This document shows, in pieces, positions 55,248 through 63,360 of a stretch of 64,000 nt of DNA (position 1 is its first letter; every line of letters begins with the position of its first letter). The notes beneath the pieces are model-generated. The model saw nothing but the letters and a program-made list of their open reading frames with translations. It had not been told where the DNA came from and made no database searches. Made by a program: the position numbers and the translations under genes. Source of the stretch: Planococcus halocryophilus (GTDB taxonomy: Bacteria; Bacillota; Bacilli; Bacillales_A; Planococcaceae); assembly GCF_001687585.2 (NCBI RefSeq), contig NZ_CP016537.2, positions 530,001-594,000 on the forward strand, read 5' to 3'.

Positions 55248-55301
55248 AGCGCACGGCAGATTTTTCTGCCGTGCTTTTTTTGTGTAATTGGGGGTTTGGT
55301 T
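55248..55301 (+). repeat. Conserved hairpin end block of the right array, acting as operon terminator
   Basis: GCACGGCAG (55251-55259) and CTGCCGTGC (55266-55274) plus T7 form a strong intrinsic terminator right after the SIS gene, followed by GTGTAATTGGGG and a G-rich tract. The block is the inverted near-copy of 49344-49395, with only a few mismatches in its hairpin half. Confidence 0.93.
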
Positions 55302-55320
55302 TTTTGGTAGGTTTTGTGGT

Positions 55321-55674
55321 GCGTGCGTATTTTCGCTGGAGCGTGCGTAAGAATTGCGGACCGCGCGTATTTTTTCAGGACCGCGCGTAACCATCGCGCA
55401 ACCGTGCGTATTTTTCCATCACCGCGCGTAACTCTCGAGCTCGCGCGTATTTTCGCTGGAGCGTGCGTAAGAATTGCGGGCCGCGCGTATTTTTTCAGGA
55501 CCGCGCGTAACCATCGCGCAACCGTGCGTATTTTTCCATCACCGCGCGTAACTCTCGAGCTCGCGCGTATTTTCGCTGGAGCGTGCGTAAGAATTGCGGA
55601 CCGCGCATATTTTGACAGGACCGCGCGTAAGCACCGCCACACCGCGCGCAAGCACCACCCAGCCGCGCGTAAAC
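55321..55674 (+). repeat. Right array of 20-bp modules (120-bp higher-order repeat)
   Basis: Modules of exactly 20 bp with cores (C/A)CCG(C/T)GCGTA form a 120-bp unit starting at 55321, 55441 and 55561 (nearly three units; the last decays). The first two units differ at only a few positions. Read on the minus strand the core is TACGCRCGGT, as in the left array, and a module at 55381-55400 is close to the GAGCGATGCTTACGCGCGG module of the left array. Alternate modules carry T-tracts after the core. Confidence 0.95.
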
Positions 55675-55705
55675 CCCCAACGCACCACACAGAACATCCT
55701 CCCAC

Positions 55706-55736
55706 AAAAAAATCCCCTGCAACATGCAGGGGATGT
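55706..55736 (-). terminator. Terminator of the DUF1541 gene
   Basis: ATCCCCTGC pairs with GCAGGGGAT around AACAT; the A7 on its left is a T-run on the minus strand. Confidence 0.88.
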
Positions 55737-55742
55737 CATCAT

Positions 55743-56351
55743 TTATTCAGCAGATAACTCGCTTTCAGTTACCCATTTGTGATTAACTACTTCGTCACCG
55801 CTGTCAGTAGTGGTAAAGTCGACCATGTAAACAGTCGTTTCTTCTGCAATATCGATGGTTGCAGTAGCCCCGTCCATGCCTTCCATATGATCTGCAGCAA
55901 TTACTGCTTCATCGCCAGCTGAAAGTGGCATGTCGCCAGCATCTTCTAACTCTTCATGAATGACCCATTTGTGATTTTCAACGGGTTCGCCGCCTGTAGT
56001 TGGTGTAAAGCTCAATGCGTAAACCGTTGTGTCGTATGCGCCGACGATAGTCGCTTCAGCACCATCCATTCCTGGCATATGATCAGCATTGATTATCGCT
56101 TGGCTGCCAACTTCAAATGTTGGACTATCCGACTCTGCCAATCCTTCAGGCACTTCGCCAGAACTAGAATGATCCATTTCTCCGTGTCCCGCATCCGCTT
56201 CTTCATTCATATCTTCATCCATATCTTCATTCATTTCAACGTCAGTTTCTGGGTCTGCTGGGTTCATATCTTCTTCTGTATCACTGCAAGCAGCTAATGT
56301 AATGGCTGTTAAAGTCGACATCGTTAATAGCAAAAATTTCTTTTTAATCAT
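55743..56351 (-). CDS. DUF1541 lipoprotein (YdhK-like)
   Basis: The 202-residue lipoprotein (lipobox LAAC, about C22) has a long acidic, methionine-rich linker (MNEDMDEDMNEEADAGHGEM) and two tandem DUF1541 modules, each with INADHMxGMDGAxATI and a closing ENHKWV or VNHKWV. Histidine and methionine patterns such as DHMPGMDG suggest binding of copper or a similar metal at the surface; this is inference. B. subtilis YdhK is the known relative. It is transcribed towards the repeat array and divergently from the BNR lipoprotein. Confidence 0.88.
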   Translation of the reverse strand: MIKKKFLLLTMSTLTAITLAACSDTEEDMNPADPETDVEMNEDMDEDMNEEADAGHGEMDHSSSGEVPEGLAESDSPTFEVGSQAIINADHMPGMDGAEATIVGAYDTTVYALSFTPTTGGEPVENHKWVIHEELEDAGDMPLSAGDEAVIAADHMEGMDGATATIDIAEETTVYMVDFTTTDSGDEVVNHKWVTESELSAE

Positions 56352-56484
56352 CTAAATCCCTCTTTCATTTTGTTAGTAAGTGTACTTTACCCTCAAATTG
56401 TGCAATTGCTGTGCAGAATCTGCACCAAAACTCAAAACTTTTCCTGTACAATGAAACCTAAATAACGATCGGAGGATGAATAAA

Positions 56485-57405
56485 ATGAAAGCAAGATGGA
56501 TTTTAACTCCTATAATGACAGGATTGCTGCTTGTCGGATGCGCACAAAGCGAAGAATCAACTACATCAAATTCGGAGGATTTTGAAGTAGCATTCGATGG
56601 TAACATCGAGCATGTCCATGGCATGGGCTATATCGAAAATGAAGAAGGCTTATATTTGGCATCGCATAATGGCTTACGAATTTACCGTGATGGACAGTGG
56701 TTAGAAGCAACTGAACACGCGAATGATTACATGGGATTTAACGCAGTAGCGGATGGATTTTATACATCTGGCCACCCAGGACCGGGTTCCATGATGCAAA
56801 ATCCAATTGGGATCCAACGAAGTAAAGACGGAGGTCGTTCACTCGATCACATGGGCTTTGAGGGTGAAACAGATTTTCATCATATGGCGGTAGGTTATCG
56901 TAACCATCACATGTTCGTCATGAACCCTCAAGAAAATTCTCAGATGGGCCCAGGATATTTTCATAGTGAAAATGAAGGGGAAGAGTGGCAACAAGTAAGT
57001 GGATCGGGATTACCGAGCGAAGTGTCTGCTTTTGCGATACATCCAAGTGATTCGCAATTAATTGCTGCAGCTTCAACTGAGGGCGTTTTCTTATCAGAAG
57101 ATGGCGGAGATAGCTTTTCGCCACTGACAGAAGATGGTGTTTTTGGGACGGCTGTGTTTTTCAATGAAGAGTCGCTGTATTTCGCAACGTACGGCACACA
57201 AGCAGAGCTTATCAACTACACATTAGAAACGGGCAATGAGCAGTCAATTGACTTGCCGGACTTACCGGAAGATGGGATTTTATACATCGCTCAAAACCCG
57301 CTACAAAAAGAACAACTTACCATTTACACAGCAGCCGGTCACGCGTTTATTTTTGAAGATGATAACTGGAAGCAGATTTTAAACGCTGGACAAGTAGAGC
57401 AATAA
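56485..57405 (+). CDS. BNR/Asp-box beta-propeller lipoprotein (F510_1955 type)
   Basis: The 306-residue lipoprotein (lipobox LVGC, C18) is predicted to fold as a propeller with at least three Asp-box motifs: SKDGGRSL, SENEGEEW and SEDGGDSF. It has IEHVHGMGYIENEEGLYLASHNGL near the start and several HM-rich segments. Such proteins are annotated as glycosyl hydrolases, but no catalytic residues can be shown here. ATG 56485 fits GGAGG with nine bases spacing; ATG 56476 is too close. It is the first gene of an operon with a kinase and regulator. Confidence 0.82.
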   Translation: MKARWILTPIMTGLLLVGCAQSEESTTSNSEDFEVAFDGNIEHVHGMGYIENEEGLYLASHNGLRIYRDGQWLEATEHANDYMGFNAVADGFYTSGHPGPGSMMQNPIGIQRSKDGGRSLDHMGFEGETDFHHMAVGYRNHHMFVMNPQENSQMGPGYFHSENEGEEWQQVSGSGLPSEVSAFAIHPSDSQLIAAASTEGVFLSEDGGDSFSPLTEDGVFGTAVFFNEESLYFATYGTQAELINYTLETGNEQSIDLPDLPEDGILYIAQNPLQKEQLTIYTAAGHAFIFEDDNWKQILNAGQVEQ

Positions 57406-57436
57406 AAAGAAATGCTGGATAACAGCGGAGGTTCTT

Positions 57437-58825
57437 ATGTTCAATAAACTATCTTTGAAAATCGGTATGCTGTTTTTTATCTTTATTTTAATTATTGAAG
57501 CGTTCTTGTTTACAACGCTGTATGTGACTTTGGTCAATGAACGGGTAGACGAAGTGATGGAGAATTTGCTAGCGCGTGGTGAAACACATAGCAAAGTGTT
57601 AGCCGATAGTTTTGAGGAAGTTACTTTGAGTCACGTGGGCATGATGGAAGCGGCAACTGATTTTATTGTTGTTATTACCGATGAAGAAGGTGAAATCTTA
57701 GTTAATTCGGATGCATTGGAACCAGAAATGGTGGATGTACTTGAACATGCAGAATTTGAAGACATGCCACTACAAGGTGAAATTGTCGAGGAGGATTGGC
57801 AAGACAAGCGCTACATCGCAACAGATAGCCCAATCACGATTGATGGACAACATGCGGGTCATGTCTTTATGTTTTCGCCAACCGACAATATTGACCGCAT
57901 CGTTGCTCATTTGAAAAACCAATTTCTGTTAGTAGCGCTGATCGCATTGGTGGTAACGATTATTACGATTTTACTGTTGTCACGGTTTATTACCTTGCCC
58001 TTAATTCGCATGAAAAAAGCAACTGAACAGTTAAGCCAAGGCAATAATCGAGTCGATTTAACAAATGAACGAAATGATGAGCTTGGTGAATTAGCGAATG
58101 CCATTACCAAACTATCGACAGACCTTGACCGGTTGAAAAAAGCGCGTAATGAATTTCTGTCGAGTATTTCACATGAATTGCGGACACCGCTAACATATAT
58201 TAAAGGCTATGCTGATATTTTGGAGCGTGGAGATACTACAGAGCGAGAGCGCGAAGAATATTTAAGTATTATACGGGAAGAAACCGCTCATTTAACCTCA
58301 TTGATTGGCAATTTATTTGATTTGGCGAAATTGGATCGCAATCAATTTGCGATTGAACAAAAAGACGTCTCGGTAGCTGAATTGTTAAATTCCGTTGCTG
58401 TTTTAGTGAAACCAGGATTTGATGATAAACAACTCACCTTGTCGGTAAATTGCAGCGAAGACTTGCAAGCGTTTATCGATTCCGAACGCATTCAACAAGT
58501 GTTGCTCAATATTTTAGACAACGCCCGTAAGCACTCGTTTGCAGGCGGAGGCGTGAAGACGACGTGCACTGAGGAAGATGATAAAATCGCAATCCGAATT
58601 AGTGACGAAGGGCAAGGAATACCTGAAGACGAACTGCCGTTTGTTTTTGATCGACTTTACCGCGTGGAAAAATCGAGATCACGGGAAAGAGGCGGTTCTG
58701 GACTAGGACTGGCAATTGCTAAAGAAATCATCGAATCGCATGGTGGGCAGATCAACATCGACAGTCATTTTGGCAAAGGAACGACTGTGACCATTCGGTT
58801 GAAAAGAGGTGGAGACCATTCATAA
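57437..58825 (+). CDS. Sensor histidine kinase (HAMP, HisKA, HATPase)
   Basis: The 462-residue kinase has two membrane helices (about 10-32 and 163-183) around a 130-residue extracellular domain, a HAMP domain (about 184-236), the HisKA box SSISHELRTP with H246, and an HATPase with NILDNARKHS, DEGQGIPEDE and GGSGLGLAI. GCGGAGG precedes the ATG, 31 bases after the BNR gene, so all three genes are probably one operon. The signal sensed is unknown; the neighbouring metal-like surface proteins suggest envelope or metal stress. Confidence 0.94.
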   Translation: MFNKLSLKIGMLFFIFILIIEAFLFTTLYVTLVNERVDEVMENLLARGETHSKVLADSFEEVTLSHVGMMEAATDFIVVITDEEGEILVNSDALEPEMVDVLEHAEFEDMPLQGEIVEEDWQDKRYIATDSPITIDGQHAGHVFMFSPTDNIDRIVAHLKNQFLLVALIALVVTIITILLLSRFITLPLIRMKKATEQLSQGNNRVDLTNERNDELGELANAITKLSTDLDRLKKARNEFLSSISHELRTPLTYIKGYADILERGDTTEREREEYLSIIREETAHLTSLIGNLFDLAKLDRNQFAIEQKDVSVAELLNSVAVLVKPGFDDKQLTLSVNCSEDLQAFIDSERIQQVLLNILDNARKHSFAGGGVKTTCTEEDDKIAIRISDEGQGIPEDELPFVFDRLYRVEKSRSRERGGSGLGLAIAKEIIESHGGQINIDSHFGKGTTVTIRLKRGGDHS

Positions 58826-59486
58826 AGTATTGTTAGTGGACGATGAAAAACGAATGCTCGATTTGGTTGCTCTTTATTTACGGCCACATAACTACGTTTG
58901 CACAAAAGCAGACAATGGCAAACAAGCATTGGAGTTATTGAAAAAAGAATCTTTCGATTTGGTGTTGCTGGATATTATGATGCCAGATATGGATGGCTGG
59001 GAAGTATGCCGAGACATCCGCAAGTTTTCGAGTGTCCCGATTATTATGCTGACAGCTCGCGAACAACAAGAAGACGTCGTCAAAGGACTACGTCTCGGTG
59101 CAGACGATTACATGACAAAACCTTTCGGCGAAGAAGAGTTGCTCGCGCGCATGGAAGCTTTATTGCGCCGAAGTGCTCCTGCAAAACGACTCGAGTTTAA
59201 AGGCTTAGTATGGGACGAAGAAAGTTTCGAATTGAATTATGAACAAAAATCGATTCGCCTCACCCCAAAAGAGTTTTCAATGCTCGGACTGTTAATGAAA
59301 AATCCGAATAAAGTATTCGAACGCGACCGGTTATTAGAGTTAGTGTGGGGTTATGATTCGGAAACAGAAGGACGAACAGTCGATTCACATGTCCGCAATA
59401 TTCGAGAAAAAGTTCGCCAAGCAGGATTTCCCGTCGATGATCATTTCCTGACGGTATGGGGAATCGGCTATAAATGGGTTCATTAA
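58809..59486 (+). CDS. OmpR/PhoB-type response regulator
   Basis: The 225-residue regulator has a receiver domain (acceptor D55 in LLDIMMPDMDG; ADDYMTKPFG) and a C-terminal winged helix (about 130-225; IRLTPKEFSMLGLL, VWGYDSETEGRTVDSHVRNIREK). It overlaps the kinase gene by 17 bases. The start is uncertain: GTG 58809 is very close to GAGG, and an ATT at 58818 or TTG at 58830 would also give a complete receiver. Confidence 0.94.
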   Translation: METIHKVLLVDDEKRMLDLVALYLRPHNYVCTKADNGKQALELLKKESFDLVLLDIMMPDMDGWEVCRDIRKFSSVPIIMLTAREQQEDVVKGLRLGADDYMTKPFGEEELLARMEALLRRSAPAKRLEFKGLVWDEESFELNYEQKSIRLTPKEFSMLGLLMKNPNKVFERDRLLELVWGYDSETEGRTVDSHVRNIREKVRQAGFPVDDHFLTVWGIGYKWVH

Positions 59487-59522
59487 AAAACCACTGCAGA
59501 TTTTTTTCTGCAGTGGTTTTCT
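59487..59522. terminator. Bidirectional terminator
   Basis: AAAACCACTGCAGA pairs with TCTGCAGTGGTTTT around a T-rich loop. Confidence 0.9.
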
Positions 59523-61001
59523 TTATATTAATCGCTTTCCAGAAACCGAGCGTGCCGCGTGAATGCCGCTTGCAGCAGCGCCAATCGTACCGCCACCTGG
59601 GAAAATGTGATCGCCACATACATACAGATTAGGCAATCCAGAATGGTGCGAAATCGAATGGAACAAAGCGGCATCTAAAGTTTGAGGAAATCCACCGACC
59701 AAGCCGTTAACACGACCCGCAAAACGCTCCCAAGCTTTGGGGGCACCGCTCTCCATATGGACAATTGCCTCGCGAAAACCAGGAACCACTTGTTGAATCG
59801 CTTGCAGTATACGTTCAGTTAATACTTCACGCGTTTCTTCATATTTTTCTTGACTGTCCCATTCTGCGATACGCGAATGGGTGGAAATCGTTACCGTTTG
59901 AAAACCTTCAGGCGCACGCAATTCATCATCTGGAAGAGAAGAAGACATAAAGAAATGGCCGCCTTCAGCAAGTCCATCACCAGTGGAAATCTGTCTAAAT
60001 GCAGGTAATGGCTTATCTAGTTTGGTTGAATCAATGGCCATATAAAGCGTCAACGTTGCCCAAGTTTCCCCAGCAATGCCGTCCCGCAATGACACTTTCA
60101 GTTTAGAGACAAGTTCCGGTGCTAAAATTTTCGTCAATTGCTGAATCGGTACGTTTAAAATAACATCGGTTGCATCGTACGTATTGCCGCGGTGGTCAGT
60201 CGCAATCCAACCATCACCTTGGCGCTCTAGCTTTTCAATCGTTCGTCGTTTTTTTAACACACCACCATTTTCGGTTAAGCTGTCACCCATCAGTTCAGCA
60301 AAACGATACAAGCCGCCAGGTACATAATAGGCTCCTTCATGATAAATATCCAGCGCTACTGCTGCCAATAAATACGCGACATCTTCGCTACCCGTTTGCA
60401 TGCTATCAATTAATAACCCATCAAGCATATGACGGAATTCATGCAATTCATTGAGGTCATGCTTTTTTAAACGCTGATCTAAGGTTTGATTGAAAAAAGG
60501 TAGCAGTTTGATGTGTTGTGGCCGCATTGATTTTACTAAATAAGCCCATTCGTTTGCGGTAGCGGGAGGCAAGGCAGGAAGCGGGTCCATCAACGTGCGG
60601 ACAGTCGCGGCTACAGCAAAAATTTCTTTATAGAACGCTCGGATTTTTTCGCTGTGAGAAGGGAAGTGAGCAACGATGCCGTCAACGTGTTGCGCCCGGT
60701 CTTGATGAAACACAAAAGTCGCATCCCGGTGGACCATTTCCATTACGCGCGCGAGCGGTTCGACGGACATCGGTTTACCGAGATAACGAAAAACGCGTTC
60801 GTGAATGCCGCCTGGTTCGAGCCCCATGCCGAGTGTGGCTCCAACTGGAAATAAATACTTATGGCGTTTGAATTTACTAGCACAGCCGCCAAGTTCTGAA
60901 GACGCTTCGAGCAAGGTCACTGACCAACCGTCTTGTGCGAGTAGTGAACCCGCTGTTAAACCGCCAATACCCGCACCTACAACCAATACATGTCGAGTCA
61001 T
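59523..61001 (-). CDS. CrtI/CrtISO-type FAD-dependent oxidoreductase
   Basis: This flavoprotein of the phytoene desaturase superfamily has the N-terminal dinucleotide motif VVGAGIGGLTAGSLLAQDG, LEASSELGGCASKF, and the C-terminal YVCGDHIFPGGGTIGAAASG. The 492 residues are of normal length. Known members desaturate or isomerise carotenoids or similar lipids. No crtM, crtN or other carotenoid gene is adjacent, so the substrate is open. AAAGGAG precedes the ATG. Confidence 0.85.
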   Translation of the reverse strand: MTRHVLVVGAGIGGLTAGSLLAQDGWSVTLLEASSELGGCASKFKRHKYLFPVGATLGMGLEPGGIHERVFRYLGKPMSVEPLARVMEMVHRDATFVFHQDRAQHVDGIVAHFPSHSEKIRAFYKEIFAVAATVRTLMDPLPALPPATANEWAYLVKSMRPQHIKLLPFFNQTLDQRLKKHDLNELHEFRHMLDGLLIDSMQTGSEDVAYLLAAVALDIYHEGAYYVPGGLYRFAELMGDSLTENGGVLKKRRTIEKLERQGDGWIATDHRGNTYDATDVILNVPIQQLTKILAPELVSKLKVSLRDGIAGETWATLTLYMAIDSTKLDKPLPAFRQISTGDGLAEGGHFFMSSSLPDDELRAPEGFQTVTISTHSRIAEWDSQEKYEETREVLTERILQAIQQVVPGFREAIVHMESGAPKAWERFAGRVNGLVGGFPQTLDAALFHSISHHSGLPNLYVCGDHIFPGGGTIGAAASGIHAARSVSGKRLI

Positions 61002-61053
61002 CCGAATTCACTCCTTTGCTTTTATTATGGAGAAAAGCGGACCTTCCTGCCAA

Positions 61054-61098
61054 TACAAAAGCCCAGCCGCAGAGAATTTCCCTGCGACCGGGCTTTTG
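61054..61098. terminator. Terminator after the cysteine-rich protein gene
   Basis: AAAAGCCC and GGGCTTTT with an inner CGCAG/CTGCG form the hairpin. Confidence 0.82.
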
Positions 61099-61108
61099 AT
61101 GGAGAGAA

Positions 61109-61435
61109 TTACGCTACGTTACGGCAAGCTTCTGCGCATTTTGCACAAGCTTCTGCACATTTTTTGCAATGATCATGTTCGTGTTTTGAACATTCTTCTG
61201 CACAAGCTTCACAAATCGCTCCACAAGCTTTCGCTAGTTCTGCAACAAACGGTGAATTACGTGTAATGGCATGCTCGAGGTAAGTACAAATGTCCGCGCA
61301 TTCTCGGTCTAGACGAATGCACTGTGCCATCATTTTCACATCATCTTCTTGCAAGCACGCGTCAAAACAGTGGTTGCACGCTGCTGCGCAATCGTGCAAG
61401 GTCTTAATCAGTTCTGCATGTTGTTCAGTTGCCAT
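61109..61435 (-). CDS. Csp3-like four-helix copper storage protein (YhjQ type)
   Basis: The 108-residue cytosolic protein has 16 cysteines in helical CxxxC, CxxC and similar patterns (HDCAAACNHCFDAC, RECADIC, KACGAICEACAEEC, HCKKCAEACAKCAEAC), the pattern of DUF326/Csp3 proteins that store many Cu(I) ions inside a four-helix bundle. The length equals B. subtilis YhjQ. ATG 61435 is used. No signal peptide is present, which fits Csp3 rather than exported Csp1. Fourth metal-associated protein in this neighbourhood. Confidence 0.9.
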   Translation of the reverse strand: MATEQHAELIKTLHDCAAACNHCFDACLQEDDVKMMAQCIRLDRECADICTYLEHAITRNSPFVAELAKACGAICEACAEECSKHEHDHCKKCAEACAKCAEACRNVA

Positions 61436-61534
61436 CAATAAAACCTCCAATTTCAGATTTTGTTGCTTCTCTTTTTAGCTTCCCTTTAATCTGGAAATTA
61501 AACGAAAAAAAGAAACTCCACAAAAACTGCACAA

Positions 61535-61789
61535 TTAGTTTTTGGATGACTCTTTTAACAAGCGCAACTGCTCATCATATTGTTCTTTACTAATTTCGCC
61601 CTTCACATAACGTTGACGTAATGATTCGATTGCATGATCTGATTCATGCGGTTCGGTGCGCGCTGCATTTTTGCGCGCTTTGATCAATGTAAACCATAAA
61701 GCGCCACCAATTAGAGTCAATATGACGATAAATCCAACAGCAATCGTGACGCCAAGTGCCTGGTTACCAGGTGTGAAAAACTCTCCCAT
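61535..61789 (-). CDS. SHOCT-domain membrane protein
   Basis: The 84-residue protein has one membrane helix (about 13-35) and a C-terminal SHOCT domain (about 52-78; IESLRQRYVKGEISKEQYDEQLRLL). SHOCT modules are short helical units of unknown role, common in Bacillota membrane proteins. ATG 61789 fits the weak ribosome site better than TTG 61798. It lies upstream of the Csp3-like gene on the same strand, 99 bases away. Confidence 0.82.
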   Translation of the reverse strand: MGEFFTPGNQALGVTIAVGFIVILTLIGGALWFTLIKARKNAARTEPHESDHAIESLRQRYVKGEISKEQYDEQLRLLKESSKN

Positions 61790-61991
61790 TGCTTTCAACT
61801 CGCTTTCTTTATAAATGTTTATTGTTTAATTTTATGAAAATTAATAACACCATACCATTACGGTTAGTGTAGTTCACCTTTTGAATAAATGCAATGAACG
61901 GAAATATTTGGTGACAAGAGTATCCATTAATAGAAAGATTTTATTGGAAATTATGCTACGATAGATGCATACAATAAAAGGAGTGCTTTCC

Positions 61992-62531
61992 ATGTTCATA
62001 CATAAAATCGACGAAGACTTGTCACTCAAAGTTCTGGAGATGCGTGATGCAGAACGAATTTTTAGCTTGACTGACGTATCAAGAGAGTATTTAAGAGAAT
62101 GGCTACCATGGCTCGATTTTACAACAAAAGTAGAAGACACGAGAGATTTTATCAAATCAGGTAGCAGTAATTTTGTCGAAGGCAAATCTTTAGGCGCAGC
62201 CATTTTGTATAAAGGCGAAATTGTGGGAGTTGGAGGCTTTAATAGTATCAATGCAGCTAACAAAACCGCATATATCGGCTATTGGCTCGGACAGGAATAT
62301 CAAGGGAAAGGCATCATGACGAGCGTTTCAAAAGCTTTGACTGATTATGCATTTACTGAGCTCAAGTTAAATAAAGTTGAAATTCGTGCAGCCGCAGAAA
62401 ATCAAAAAAGCCGCAGCATCCCTGAGCGTCTAGGCTATAAAGAAGAAGGAACCATCCGCCAAGCTGAATGGCTATACGACCATTACGTCGATCACGTAGT
62501 TTACGGCATGCTGGCTGAAGAGTGGAAATAA
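61992..62531 (+). CDS. GNAT acetyltransferase (RimL/YdaF type)
   Basis: The 179 residues have LREWLPWLDF near residue 36, GVGGFNSINAANKTAYIGYWLGQ, the acetyl-CoA loop EYQGKGIMTSV and NQKSRSIPERLGYKEEGTIR, typical of the RimL/YdaF branch that acetylates ribosomal protein or small amines. ATG 61992 with AAGGAG eight bases upstream is preferred over the upstream in-frame ATG at 61965. A hairpin terminator follows (62543-62574). Confidence 0.88.
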   Translation: MFIHKIDEDLSLKVLEMRDAERIFSLTDVSREYLREWLPWLDFTTKVEDTRDFIKSGSSNFVEGKSLGAAILYKGEIVGVGGFNSINAANKTAYIGYWLGQEYQGKGIMTSVSKALTDYAFTELKLNKVEIRAAAENQKSRSIPERLGYKEEGTIRQAEWLYDHYVDHVVYGMLAEEWK

Positions 62532-62542
62532 GAAGAAGTTTG

Positions 62543-62574
62543 AACAAAGCAGCAAAATGGATGCTTTGTTTTTT
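62543..62574 (+). terminator. Terminator of the GNAT gene
   Basis: AACAAAGCA pairs with TGCTTTGTT, followed by T. Confidence 0.8.
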
Positions 62575-62634
62575 GAGGAATGAGCGTACAATACAAAGTA
62601 ACACGAAGATTTTATTCGACTGGAGGGAATGCAT

Positions 62635-63360
62635 ATGAAGAATAGCATCTCCATCAATAACCTTAGTAAAGCGTATGGCAAAGCAGGCGTACTTAAAGAA
62701 GTTGACTTGCAAATTGCTGAAGGAGAAATTTTTGGCTTGATCGGACCATCAGGATCAGGAAAAACAACGCTAGTTAAAATGATTGTCGGAATTGAATCCG
62801 CGACGAACGGAACAGTAGAAGTGTTGGGCAAACGAGTCCCTAATTTAACGCTGCTCGAAAACATTGGCTATATGGCTCAAGAAGATGCCTTGTATCCTGA
62901 ATTGACGGGCAAAGAAAATTTGAGTTTCTTTGCATCACTGTACAAAATGAAAAAGACGAATTTGAAAGACCGAATCGCTTATGCAGCAGATTTGGTGGAG
63001 TTAACCGACGAATTAGGAAAAAAAGTCGCGGCTTATTCAGGTGGCATGAAACGGCGCTTGTCATTAGCGATTGCGTTAGTTCACGACCCGAAAATTCTAA
63101 TTCTTGATGAGCCCACTGTTGGCATCGATCCAGAACTTCGCATATCCATCTGGCGTGAATTGATGACGCTAAAAAAAGAGCAAGGGAAGACGATTATCGT
63201 AACCACTCACGTAATGGACGAAGCAGAAAAATGCGACCGCATTGCCATGGTGCGTGAAGGTGGAATTTTAGCGACTGGAACACCAGACGAGCTGAAAACG
63301 ACATATGGCGCAGCTGATTTAGAAGAGGTCTTTTTGCAAGCAGGGAGGGAGGCGCGATGA
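62635..63360 (+). CDS. ABC-2 type exporter ATPase
   Basis: The 241-residue ATPase has Walker A GPSGSGKTT (about 34-42), the signature YSGGMKRRLSLA and Walker B KILILDEPTVGIDPE, and the H-loop VTTHVMDEA, typical of DrrA/CcmA-like exporters. ATG 62635 fits GGAGGG with seven bases. The stop overlaps the permease start (ATGA), so the two are translated together. The substrate is unknown; drug or lipid export is common in this family. Confidence 0.93.
   Translation: MKNSISINNLSKAYGKAGVLKEVDLQIAEGEIFGLIGPSGSGKTTLVKMIVGIESATNGTVEVLGKRVPNLTLLENIGYMAQEDALYPELTGKENLSFFASLYKMKKTNLKDRIAYAADLVELTDELGKKVAAYSGGMKRRLSLAIALVHDPKILILDEPTVGIDPELRISIWRELMTLKKEQGKTIIVTTHVMDEAEKCDRIAMVREGGILATGTPDELKTTYGAADLEEVFLQAGREAR

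Noticed and set aside
55152..55757. Repetitive arginine-rich reading frames inside the right array
   Set aside because: The unit is 120 bp, so a frame stays open by repetition alone; the product is low complexity and lacks start signals.
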